From positions 1,909,666-1,973,665 of the forward strand of contig JAIZWK010000001.1 of NCBI GenBank assembly GCA_021498095.1: a DNA stretch of 64,000 bases. Direction: 5' to 3'. The notes under the pieces are model-generated. The model searched no databases, was not told the origin of the DNA, and saw nothing but the letters and a program-made list of their open reading frames with translations. The translations under genes and the position numbers were made by a program. Below, piece by piece: positions 7,613 to 15,522 of the stretch; position 1 is the first letter of the stretch, and every line of letters starts with the position of its first letter. The stretch is from Candidatus Harpocratesius repetitus. Lineage in GTDB: Archaea; Asgardarchaeota; Lokiarchaeia; Sigyniarchaeales; Promethearchaeaceae.

Positions 7613-8338
7613 ATGCAAATGATTCATATACTTGAATTGCTATTTTCAGTGATTTCAACTATTCTTGTGTTTACTTTTTCATGGATTACTTATCGGATGA
7701 ATAAATCTAAATGGTTGAATCGTTGTTTTGCACTTTATGGCTTATTTTTGGGAATTGGATTTATTTTTTATGGCATTTATCATTTAGCATTGCATTCTCC
7801 TTCCTTGATTATTATCGTTATGATTACCTCTCATATTATGTATAATATTGGATTTTCTTTTCTTTTTATTTCTGTATTTGTAGTTCAATATATTAAGATT
7901 TCCAACATTCCATTAAAAATATGGGCATTAATTTTTGGATCTTGCTTTATTTCTTGCATTGTTTATGTAATATTTCCCCCAATATTAAATAAAATAAAAT
8001 TTGAAGAATTGATTGTTGATACTATAACACCAGTTCCTGCATTTATTATAACGAATTTTTATAGAGTGTGTGTGATTTTTTATATTACAATTCGTTTTCA
8101 TCAATTCATCAAAATATCTCCCAATTTTTCTGCAAAGAGAAAGTTTATGTATTTTAAATATGGAAATTTCTTTTTTATTGGCGGATTAGCTTTAAATTTT
8201 ATTGGTGGAATATTAACATCGTTTTTTGAAATTGTTGGTTTGACGATGGTTGTGATTACATTTATTTATTACATTATTGGATTCAATCAAGATCAAAAAA
8301 TTAAGCAGATTTCCCAAAGTCCATTATTAACAAATTAA
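7613..8338 (+). CDS. Seven-helix membrane protein of unknown function
   Basis: A 241-residue protein that is almost entirely membrane-embedded. About seven hydrophobic helices can be counted, from 'ILELLFSVISTILVFTFSWI' at the N-terminus to 'LTMVVITFIYYIIGF' near the end, with short charged loops and a soluble tail of about 20 residues. The order and lengths of the helices resemble archaeal 7TM proteins of the histidine-kinase N-terminal type, but there is no catalytic domain. No family is recognised. It follows the winged-helix regulator by 49 bp and may be cotranscribed with it. Confidence 0.65.
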   Translation: MQMIHILELLFSVISTILVFTFSWITYRMNKSKWLNRCFALYGLFLGIGFIFYGIYHLALHSPSLIIIVMITSHIMYNIGFSFLFISVFVVQYIKISNIPLKIWALIFGSCFISCIVYVIFPPILNKIKFEELIVDTITPVPAFIITNFYRVCVIFYITIRFHQFIKISPNFSAKRKFMYFKYGNFFFIGGLALNFIGGILTSFFEIVGLTMVVITFIYYIIGFNQDQKIKQISQSPLLTN

Positions 8339-8404
8339 TGAATAAACTCGCTTTTTTTAAAAAAGAAAAGCAGAATAATGAAAACCAAAAAGAAAGAGTA
8401 AAGA

Positions 8405-9379
8405 TTATTTCCATGTATCATTAAATACTCTATAAAAATTACCAAATGCTATTTTCTCGAGATCTTGGCGGCTGTATCCATGTTCTAATAGATAATCATA
8501 AAATTTTGGCATCTTATCCACTGAATCAAGACATTTTGGTACATTTGTTCCATCATAATCGGTACCAATGCCCACTGTGCTTATATCCGTTAATTCTACA
8601 ATATGATCGAGATGCTTTAATATAACATCAAAACCTATATTTGGGTCGGTATGTGAAAAATCTTTTGGCGATACTTTAGGATCAAGAAATGCTGTGCCCC
8701 AATTCAAACCAATCACACCGTGGTGTTCATGAATGGCAATAATCTGTTCATCAGTTAAGTTTCTGCCGATATTACATATTGATCTGGCATTTGAGTGAGA
8801 TGCCATTACTGGTTTCTCGATAATTTCCATTACATCCCAAAAAGATCGGTCATTTAGGTGAGATACATCAACTGTAATTCCCAACTTTTGAGCTTCACGG
8901 ATAAAGTCACGTCCTTCAGCAGTTAACCCTCGATCAAGTTGAGGAGACCTAAAAAGAAAACCAGTTCCGAATTGATTCACATTTGCCCATGTAATTCCTG
9001 TAGAACGCAAACCTAAACGATAAGCTAAGCGTAAAGTCTTTAATTCTGAATCAAAACCTCCAGCACCTTCCGTATGTAAAATTGCCCCTATTGAATTTGA
9101 TTTTTTAACTTTATCAAAATCATCAATTTGTTTTATATGAATTAGGTGATTGTTTGGATTATCAATTTTTTGAAACCATTCGTCCATTCCAGATAAGATA
9201 TGATAAGGTGCTGCTGCTGGATAGATGGCAAATAGAGCAAATCGGAGATTGTTGCGATACATTCTTGGATAATCGCATATTCCTTTTTTTGATTCAGTTG
9301 CAAATGTTCTCCATTGATGTTTCAAAGCCATAAATGTATCAATATGACCTAAAATAGTCAGAGGATATGATTTTTCCAT
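8405..9379 (-). CDS. Membrane-dipeptidase family (M19) hydrolase
   Basis: A 324-residue zinc-dependent amidohydrolase of the renal-dipeptidase type. Conserved parts are visible in order: 'GHIDTF' (metal-binding H-x-D), 'GAILHTEGAGGF' (bridging acidic residue), 'GITVDVSHLND' (His ligand), 'PVMASHSNARSICNIGRNL' (second His and the family signature), 'GVIGLNWG' and 'VGIGTDYDGT' (final Asp). These enzymes cleave dipeptides, including those with a D-residue, using two zinc ions. There is no signal peptide, so it is predicted to be cytosolic. The metal set looks complete. It is probably transcribed alone or after the alpha/beta hydrolase, whose gene ends 105 bp upstream. Confidence 0.88.
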   Translation of the reverse strand: MEKSYPLTILGHIDTFMALKHQWRTFATESKKGICDYPRMYRNNLRFALFAIYPAAAPYHILSGMDEWFQKIDNPNNHLIHIKQIDDFDKVKKSNSIGAILHTEGAGGFDSELKTLRLAYRLGLRSTGITWANVNQFGTGFLFRSPQLDRGLTAEGRDFIREAQKLGITVDVSHLNDRSFWDVMEIIEKPVMASHSNARSICNIGRNLTDEQIIAIHEHHGVIGLNWGTAFLDPKVSPKDFSHTDPNIGFDVILKHLDHIVELTDISTVGIGTDYDGTNVPKCLDSVDKMPKFYDYLLEHGYSRQDLEKIAFGNFYRVFNDTWK

Positions 9380-9483
9380 AATTTTTTATCACTAGTTGAT
9401 GAAAAAACGTATTACTCAAAAAGATTTTGATTAATCATTATTAACTCTTGCATTCTTTGATTTATTTATTTTAATATTCTTTT

Positions 9484-10503
9484 TTATAATTTTTCTTTTA
9501 TCCAGTGAAGAATTTTTGTTAATACGATCGTTTCTTGACCTCGTAAATAATGATCTCCCTCGTTAAGAATCAAAACATTTTCAGGAAGCAATTTCAAGCG
9601 CGCTTGAAGAGGTAAAAAATGTGCTTCATACAATAATACATTATCATTACGGGCATGAACAATTCGGATTTTATCTTTGTATTTTTTCGAATTTTCAGAG
9701 GTAAAGAAAGCTTGTGGAGAAATAAGTGGATCAAAACTCGTAATTTTTTTTACTTTAATTTGTGAGTTGATAAATAAGCGAATAACCCATGGTTCAGTGA
9801 AAATTTTATGGCTTTCGGGGGTATTTTGGAAAGTTTTCCATGAAAAATATGGTGAAAGAGCAATGACCATGCGAATTCTCTCATCTTTAAGCCCTTGTGT
9901 TAAAACTAATCCTCCGCCCATCGATGTACCGATTGCAGCTATACGATTATTATCTATTTCTGAAATATTGCAAACATAATCAACGATTCGTGAAAAGTCA
10001 GGAAAAATTCCTGTTGATTCAGTAATATACCAATCATCAGAATGAAATGCAGGATAATTTTTGAGAGTCTCTCCATGACCTCGTGCATCAACTAGCAATA
10101 CAGCATATCCTGCAGCAGCAAGCGGGGCTGCTAAAGAAAAGTTTCGTTCTTTTTTACCTAAAACTCCATGATGCATGATTATTACAGGAAGTTTTTCTTG
10201 TGATTTTCGAGCTGAATGTTTCAACATCAGTAATAATCCAGATAAATGCACTTCATCAGTCATAGGAATTAGGATTTTCTCCGTTTTAATATTAAGGGCG
10301 TCCAAATCAACTAAATTTGCCCAGTCTCCATCCATCATTGTAAAATAGTTCCATAAAAACAATCCAAAACTTGCTATACTGGAAAGGAAAACTATAGTTG
10401 CAAATAAACAAGTTATCCATTTTGCAAAAATAAGTGTTAGAATCCAAAACATCAAACTACAAAGTGTAGCAATTGCTACAAATCGCAATCTTTCGAAATA
10501 CAT
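9484..10503 (-). CDS. Membrane-anchored alpha/beta hydrolase
   Basis: A 339-residue alpha/beta-hydrolase. Two hydrophobic helices at the N-terminus (residues about 7-52) anchor it in the membrane. The hydrolase fold shows 'PVIIMHHGVLGKKERN' (oxyanion-hole HG), the nucleophile elbow 'GTSMGGG' (Ser at about 193), 'VHARNDNV' (acid) and 'NEGDHYLRG' (His). The triad is complete. The sequence resembles bacterial/archaeal serine aminopeptidase-like (BAAT/S9-like) hydrolases; the substrate is unknown, but a lipid or peptide is likely from the membrane anchor. It lies between the ADH and the dipeptidase on the same strand, with spacings of 128 and 104 bp. Confidence 0.85.
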   Translation of the reverse strand: MYFERLRFVAIATLCSLMFWILTLIFAKWITCLFATIVFLSSIASFGLFLWNYFTMMDGDWANLVDLDALNIKTEKILIPMTDEVHLSGLLLMLKHSARKSQEKLPVIIMHHGVLGKKERNFSLAAPLAAAGYAVLLVDARGHGETLKNYPAFHSDDWYITESTGIFPDFSRIVDYVCNISEIDNNRIAAIGTSMGGGLVLTQGLKDERIRMVIALSPYFSWKTFQNTPESHKIFTEPWVIRLFINSQIKVKKITSFDPLISPQAFFTSENSKKYKDKIRIVHARNDNVLLYEAHFLPLQARLKLLPENVLILNEGDHYLRGQETIVLTKILHWIKEKL

Positions 10504-10631
10504 TATTAATTCTCCATTTCTATTGATTATTATTTTTTATTTTATTACTTTTTACTGTTAGCTTTTCATTGCTAAAAATTGTTTATTGGTTTTCCTTATT
10601 TAATTTCCCTACTTTTTTCCATCAAAGTATT

Positions 10632-11633
10632 TTATTTTGAGATTCGCAGTACTGCTGCACCAGAAAATCGACTATATTTTAAATCTTCTAAAGCTTCATT
10701 TGCTTCAAAAAGCGAATATTCATTAACTTCGGTCAAAATATGCGTTTTTTCAGCAAATTTCAAAAATTCTATTGCATCTTCACGAGTTGTATGAGCCACA
10801 CTCCGCAAAGTTCGCTCGTAATAAATCTGATCATATGAAAAGGATGGTATATCAGTTAAATGAACTGCGTTTATTGCAAGTGTTCCTCCTTTATCTACGC
10901 AATTTAATGCTCGTAATACAATCTCTCCAACAGGAGCGAAAGTTATTGCACTGTCAAGCATTTTTGGAGGTTGTTGATTTGGATTTCCCACCCATGTTGC
11001 ACCCAATTCTCGAGCGTGTGATTGATGATTGGGAGATCGTGTAAAAACATAGGTCTCACAATCCATTGCTTGAGCAATTTGTAATACGATGTGTGCAGAA
11101 GCACCAAACCCAAACAAACCGAGGCGCTGTCCAGGTTGAATGTCACTCAATTTATAAGATCGATATCCAATGATTCCGGCACATAAGAGTGGTGCAGCAT
11201 GTAGATCAGAATATAATGAAGGAATTTGATATGCATAAGCTTCGTTAACTGCGATATATTCGGCAAATCCTCCATCTGCAGTGCATCCTGTAAAAATTGC
11301 ACTACTACATAGATTTTCTTTTCCAGTCTTGCAGTATTTGCAATTAGAACAGCTAGAATTAAGCCATGCAACGCCAACACGACTTCCTATTGTATGCATT
11401 GTAACTTTGGGACCTATATCTTTCACTATTCCGATAATTTCATGTCCTGGAATTCTGGGATAGGTTGTCATTGGTAAATCTCCTTCGACCACGTGTAAAT
11501 CTGTATGACAAACACCGCAAGTTCGGATTTTTATTAAAATATCTTTAGGACCAATCATGGGTATTGGTATTTCTGTTTGTTTTAGCGGATGACTCTCAAT
11601 TTTTCGAGGTTGATCGATCTTCATTATTTCCAT
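10632..11633 (-). CDS. Zinc-dependent alcohol dehydrogenase
   Basis: A 333-residue medium-chain dehydrogenase. The catalytic zinc site is in 'TCGVCHTDLHVVEGDL' and 'GHEIIGIV'. The structural zinc site is the four-Cys lobe 'CSNCKYCKTGKENLC'. The nucleotide-binding region is 'LGLFGFGASAHIVLQIAQ', a variant of G-x-G-x-x-G. The sequence is closest in appearance to the bacterial AdhA/YogA-type zinc-binding alcohol dehydrogenase. It would interconvert alcohols and aldehydes with NAD(P)H. Length and all zinc ligands are normal. The gene is divergent from 11763 with a 129-bp gap holding at least one TATA-like element. Confidence 0.92.
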   Translation of the reverse strand: MEIMKIDQPRKIESHPLKQTEIPIPMIGPKDILIKIRTCGVCHTDLHVVEGDLPMTTYPRIPGHEIIGIVKDIGPKVTMHTIGSRVGVAWLNSSCSNCKYCKTGKENLCSSAIFTGCTADGGFAEYIAVNEAYAYQIPSLYSDLHAAPLLCAGIIGYRSYKLSDIQPGQRLGLFGFGASAHIVLQIAQAMDCETYVFTRSPNHQSHARELGATWVGNPNQQPPKMLDSAITFAPVGEIVLRALNCVDKGGTLAINAVHLTDIPSFSYDQIYYERTLRSVAHTTREDAIEFLKFAEKTHILTEVNEYSLFEANEALEDLKYSRFSGAAVLRISK

Positions 11634-11762
11634 AATGTTACACTCGTGAGAAAATTACATTTTATTCATTTTAAAAGATCCTTTTTTGGTTGTGCAATAA
11701 TATTGCATAACTTTATAAATATAGTTTCTATATACTGCATAGAGTGTTATAAGTGAGAAGAT

Positions 11763-12131
11763 ATGATTGTAAAGCAAATTGATCTTCCTGAATTCAACAT
11801 AATAATTCCACCAGAAGTGCTTGAATTTTTAAAACAACGAGAAATTGTGCAAATTTATATCGATGTACGATTGGAAGAAGAACCTTGTATTCAAATTTAT
11901 ACACCTACAGTTCGATTGGAATCAATGAGTTCCAAATCTGGCGAAAAATCCAAATCTTCTCAATATCCAGTAAAACAAGAGAAAAATGGTATAAATTTTA
12001 ATTTTTCTCAAGATTTTGTCCAACGTTTTTCACTTAATTCAACTGTTGAATTAAGGCTGAAAGGATTTTTTCGAAAACGTGTTGATATTGGGAATATCGA
12101 TCCTATTCTGATAAATGTATGTAAAGTATAA
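11763..12131 (+). CDS. Small beta-rich protein, possibly HesB/CC-Se-like
   Basis: A 122-residue soluble protein with one cysteine near the centre ('EEPCIQIYTPTVRLES') and a second in the last residues. The layout 'EFLKQREIVQIYIDVRLEEEPC', a P-x-V-R-L segment, then 'INFNFSQDFVQRF' and a terminal 'RLKGFFRKRVDIGNID' recalls small HesB-like proteins in which a Cys or selenocysteine sits at this place. That comparison is from memory of the pattern and is weak. There is no membrane segment. The thioredoxin-like/CcdA pair follows within 70 bp, so a role in thiol or sulfur chemistry would fit but is inference. A TATA-like 'tttataaata' lies about 50 bp upstream of the ATG. Confidence 0.6.
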   Translation: MIVKQIDLPEFNIIIPPEVLEFLKQREIVQIYIDVRLEEEPCIQIYTPTVRLESMSSKSGEKSKSSQYPVKQEKNGINFNFSQDFVQRFSLNSTVELRLKGFFRKRVDIGNIDPILINVCKV

Positions 12132-12202
12132 TCGTATTTATAACAATTTATCTTCTCAAACTAAGAAAAAATTTAAACAACTCACTAAATGCTGTGATTA
12201 TC

Positions 12203-12892
12203 ATGGCTAAATCAAAATATCAAAAAAATGCTAAAAAAAATCTAAATCGAAATAAAAGTAAGCAAAAACGCCCTGTTTACTATGATGAGAATATAAAAAC
12301 CAAAAAAACACCAGCGATTGCTATTTTTATGCTATTTATAATTGCAATTGCAGGTGGTGTTGCAATTATTGGCTCTCTCTTGAATAATAATAGTGCTAGT
12401 AATGTAGACCAAGCTGAAGTTAATCCCAACTATACTCAGAATACTCAAAATTCAATAATAGATAATTCTGATACTTCAGGTTATAAGACTCCTATTACCA
12501 TTACTACTATATCTGGTGAAAAGTTGATATTATCAAACTATGCAGGAAAAGTGGTGGTGTTATATTTTCATTTCCTACAGTGTAGTGCATGTAAATATCA
12601 CTCTCCTGCCTTACAAGCCGCTACCAGTGCTTTAGGTAGTGATAAAGTAATTGTAATTGCAATATCTGTATCTGCTGCTGATACATCAGAGTTATTAAAT
12701 GAATGGGCAACTTCAAATGGGTATAATTTTAAATTAGCCAAAGATACCGATTATTCTTTATCTTCATATTTTGGGGCTCAATATACTCCACACACTGTCT
12801 TTTTCGGTCCTGATGGTGATTCTTCTACTCGTCATACAGGTGTACAATCAGAAGCTGAAATTACTGCAACTATTGAATCTCTTTTATCTTGA
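12203..12892 (+). CDS. Membrane-anchored thioredoxin-like (TlpA/peroxiredoxin) protein
   Basis: About 229 residues. The first 35 are very basic (lysine- and asparagine-rich), followed by one transmembrane helix ('AIAIFMLFIIAIAGGVAIIG') and an asparagine/serine-rich linker, so the catalytic domain lies outside the cell. The thioredoxin fold begins at 'GEKLILSNYAGKVVVLYFHF' and carries a C-x-x-C site, 'QCSACKYHSP'. A cis-proline region 'QYTPHTVFFGPDG' follows, as in TlpA/AhpC-like proteins. It would exchange disulfides outside the membrane. The next gene (CcdA-like) is the usual electron donor, 93 bp downstream. I chose the ATG at 12203 rather than the GTG at 12194. Confidence 0.82.
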   Translation: MAKSKYQKNAKKNLNRNKSKQKRPVYYDENIKTKKTPAIAIFMLFIIAIAGGVAIIGSLLNNNSASNVDQAEVNPNYTQNTQNSIIDNSDTSGYKTPITITTISGEKLILSNYAGKVVVLYFHFLQCSACKYHSPALQAATSALGSDKVIVIAISVSAADTSELLNEWATSNGYNFKLAKDTDYSLSSYFGAQYTPHTVFFGPDGDSSTRHTGVQSEAEITATIESLLS

Positions 12893-12985
12893 AATTTATT
12901 CTATAATAAAAAAAATTACTATTTTTATTTTACTTATTTACTGAAAATCACAAAATTTGAAATAATTTAAAAGAATCGATTAAAT

Positions 12986-13834
12986 ATGGCAACAATTACA
13001 TTATTTGCAACTTCTCTGGGTGCTGGAATTGTTTCGTTTATTTCTCCTTGTAGTTTAGCATTAATTCCTGCATTTCTTTCTTATATAATAACAACTGCAA
13101 AAAATCGTCGTGAAAGCTTCTTTATGAGTCTACTATATGCAATCGGATTTTCTGTTACATTTGCTGTTATTGGAGTGATTTTTTTAGCGGGTGTCATGAG
13201 TTTAAAAAATAGAGTAATGTTAAATATAATGGCAGGGAGTATCACCATTATTTTAGCTATTTACGTTTTTTTTAATAAAGAAATTCAAAAGTTTTTCCGA
13301 AAACTCAAAAAGACTCATTTAAATGGAAATGGAGATCTCTTAAACAATAATAAACAATATATTCAAAAAAATTCCACCAAACAAGAGGAAACACTAAAAC
13401 AAACCGATTTTAATGGTGAAATAGGAAAAACAGAAACCTCTGAAAAATCAGTGGTAAACGAGAAATTAGAAGTAAATGAAAAATCAGAGACAATTGAATA
13501 TTCTAAATATGGAGGTGCCTTTATTCTTGGTTTTTCTACAGGATCTTCTTGGATTGCTTGTGTTACTCCTGTTTTTACGACTATTTTAGCTATTGGTTCT
13601 GTTCAAGGTGATTATGCAACAGCACTTTATCTTATGATCACATATGGAATTGGAATAATGGTTCCATTTATTATAATTGGAACAATTGTTGGTACACTAA
13701 ACTCTAGATTATTAGCCAAAGTTATACATATCGGATCGATAATTGAGCGTTTGTTTGCTATTCTTCTTTTATGGATTGGAATTGAGATACTTCTAAGTGC
13801 TTTTAATATTCCTGGTATTTTAAATGCATTTTAA
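12986..13834 (+). CDS. ccdA: CcdA/DsbD-like thiol-disulfide electron transporter
   Basis: A 282-residue membrane protein with about six helices in two blocks. Each block carries one of the two redox cysteines in the expected setting: 'SFISPCSLALIPAFLSYI' in helix 1 and 'SSWIACVTPVFTTILAI' in helix 4. These match the duplicated CcdA signature (P-C followed by P). A long hydrophilic, Lys/Glu/Asn-rich loop (residues about 108-170) separates the two halves and is longer than in typical CcdA. The protein would pass electrons from cytosolic thioredoxin to the extracellular thioredoxin-like protein encoded just upstream. An oligo-T terminator follows, closing this transcript. Confidence 0.85.
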   Translation: MATITLFATSLGAGIVSFISPCSLALIPAFLSYIITTAKNRRESFFMSLLYAIGFSVTFAVIGVIFLAGVMSLKNRVMLNIMAGSITIILAIYVFFNKEIQKFFRKLKKTHLNGNGDLLNNNKQYIQKNSTKQEETLKQTDFNGEIGKTETSEKSVVNEKLEVNEKSETIEYSKYGGAFILGFSTGSSWIACVTPVFTTILAIGSVQGDYATALYLMITYGIGIMVPFIIIGTIVGTLNSRLLAKVIHIGSIIERLFAILLLWIGIEILLSAFNIPGILNAF

Positions 13835-13837
13835 CCA

Positions 13838-13870
13838 TTTTTTTTTTGTTATTCTATTTTTTTCCTTTTT
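13838..13870 (+). terminator. Oligo-T terminator after ccdA
   Basis: Runs of ten and seven T on the plus strand within 30 bp of the stop codon, followed by further T-rich sequence, fit an archaeal intrinsic terminator. Confidence 0.55.
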
Positions 13871-13916
13871 CGACAAATTCGTAATGGTTAAATTCTTCAA
13901 AAATGAAGGTTAATTT

Positions 13917-13920
13917 GAGG
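13917..13920 (+). promoter_or_regulatory. GAGG ribosome binding site deciding a TTG start
   Basis: GAGG lies 9 bp before the TTG at 13930. The nearest upstream ATG is out of frame and soon meets a stop, so the TTG is the only plausible start for the zinc-ribbon phosphatase. Confidence 0.5.
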
Positions 13921-13929
13921 CGAACTTGA

Positions 13930-15465
13930 TTGAGTAATAGAGGGAAGCAGCAAAAACAGTTATATGTATGTACTTACTGTAAACAAGGGTTTTTCTATTC
14001 TGAAGTTGAAGGAAAGAGTAAGATCTGTCGAAATTGCTTGCAAAACACTCTCAAACTTCAAAAACGGCGTACTATTTTAGTCTGTCCGACATGTCATCGC
14101 TATTATGATAGTTCAGATATTATCAATCTAGATATTCCACGTGAAAAACGCCCTGTTTTTGAACTTGGAAAATTATTGTGTAGTAAGGATAAAACACCAC
14201 TCTTAATTCGCGAGTTAAAGGAAGATATTCAACAATTGAATCAACAATTATATGGCAAGTTTAAGCATGAAAAAGAATCTGAGATTTCAGCTGAAAGACA
14301 ATTTCTTGAAAAATTGAAACAATTACGATCTGAAGAAGATGTTGAAAGAGATAAAGAATCGGTTAAACCTGTTGCTCCTATAGAAGAAGGTGTACCAGCA
14401 CCATCTGAATATTTTTCCCGAAAATCAACTTGGCCAAGCGGTGAAAAACTGAATACTCCTCATGCAGATGAATTTTGGAAGTACTATTTTATTGATCGAC
14501 AAATTTATGATCCTTCAAATTATCTTGGTGATGAGAAAAAAGTCCTAAAAATTAAGGGTTTACTGGATGAAATTAACCTTTATTTATTCAATCCAGATAA
14601 ATTGAATCCTGGGCTTCCTGTTGTTGATCATCTTGAAAATGGAAAGATCTTTTATGTTGGAGATACTCATGGATCGATATTTGATCTTGATCAATGCATC
14701 AAATTTTTCGTAAGTGAAATCGAACAGTCTTTAAAGGAAGGTTATCATGTTTTAATTGTTTTTCTGGGAGATTATGTAGATCGCCATGAAATGGATATTC
14801 ATAATTTGTTATATCTCTTTAGTTTTGCCCTCCAATTTCCTCAAAATGTCCGATTATTACGTGGAAATCATGAAGAAGTTACAATTAACATGCAATATGG
14901 GTTTTGGAGCAACATTAATCGTTATCTTCCCAATTCTTATTTGTTCAATGATTTTGAATATACTTTTATCAATCTACCGTTAATTCATGTTGTTAGAACT
15001 CCAGAAAAAGCAGTAATGGCTTTACATGGTGGAATTCCTTTTTATCCAAAAGAATATGAGATAATTCCTAAAATACCACGGATTGTCGATGGAACTGTCT
15101 TATTAAAACCTTCATTTTCAACGGTCGAAGAAATGGATGTTCTTTCTAAGCAAATTCTCTGGGGTGATCCTGAAGAAGAACTGCCGCCTAATGTTTACTA
15201 TCTTCCCAGTCGACGTGGTGTGGGATATAGTTTTGGAAAAGAGATTTTTATGAAATTTCTCGATATTAATAATATTGATAGAGTAGTACGTTCTCATGAA
15301 GTCTTTATTGATGGACATAAAGAATACTTTGACGATAAAATGTTCAGTATATTTTCCAGCTCGAGTTATGGAAAGCGTGATATTGATGCAAAAATCTTGG
15401 AAATTGATCTAAGAAGACCATGGGTACAGAATTGGAAATTATATACTATTTTAACAGATTTATAA
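13930..15465 (+). CDS. Zinc-ribbon PPP-family Ser/Thr protein phosphatase
   Basis: A 511-residue protein. Residues 1-95 hold two zinc ribbons: 'CTYCKQGFF' paired with 'CRNC', then 'ILVCPTCHRYY' with a single later Cys ('LLCSKDK'), so the second ribbon is one ligand short. A charged linker follows (about 95-230). The PPP phosphatase domain fills the C-terminal half with all metal and phosphate motifs: 'YVGDTHGSIFDLD' (GDxHG), 'FLGDYVDRHEMD' (GDxVDR), 'LLRGNHEE' (GNHE), 'LHGGIPF' and 'RSHEVFIDGH'. It would dephosphorylate Ser/Thr proteins using two metal ions. The ribbon pair resembles that of the kinase at 27873-29849. The next gene is GH38 mannosidase, 57 bp away. TTG start, see ribosome binding site. 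Confidence 0.88.
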   Translation: MSNRGKQQKQLYVCTYCKQGFFYSEVEGKSKICRNCLQNTLKLQKRRTILVCPTCHRYYDSSDIINLDIPREKRPVFELGKLLCSKDKTPLLIRELKEDIQQLNQQLYGKFKHEKESEISAERQFLEKLKQLRSEEDVERDKESVKPVAPIEEGVPAPSEYFSRKSTWPSGEKLNTPHADEFWKYYFIDRQIYDPSNYLGDEKKVLKIKGLLDEINLYLFNPDKLNPGLPVVDHLENGKIFYVGDTHGSIFDLDQCIKFFVSEIEQSLKEGYHVLIVFLGDYVDRHEMDIHNLLYLFSFALQFPQNVRLLRGNHEEVTINMQYGFWSNINRYLPNSYLFNDFEYTFINLPLIHVVRTPEKAVMALHGGIPFYPKEYEIIPKIPRIVDGTVLLKPSFSTVEEMDVLSKQILWGDPEEELPPNVYYLPSRRGVGYSFGKEIFMKFLDINNIDRVVRSHEVFIDGHKEYFDDKMFSIFSSSSYGKRDIDAKILEIDLRRPWVQNWKLYTILTDL

Positions 15466-15522
15466 GAAAATTGTAGCCGTATGAATGAAAATTTTTAAAA
15501 ATCAATTCTTTTTTCTCTTCTT

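Noticed and set aside
8349-8370. Hairpin-like 'ctttttttaaaaaag' between convergent genes
   Set aside because: It could be a bidirectional terminator but is just as easily a chance A/T run; too short to claim.
10772-11463. Overlapping ORFs 10772-11044, 10943-11146, 11147-11380 and 11281-11463
   Set aside because: All lie inside the well-supported alcohol dehydrogenase gene in other frames.
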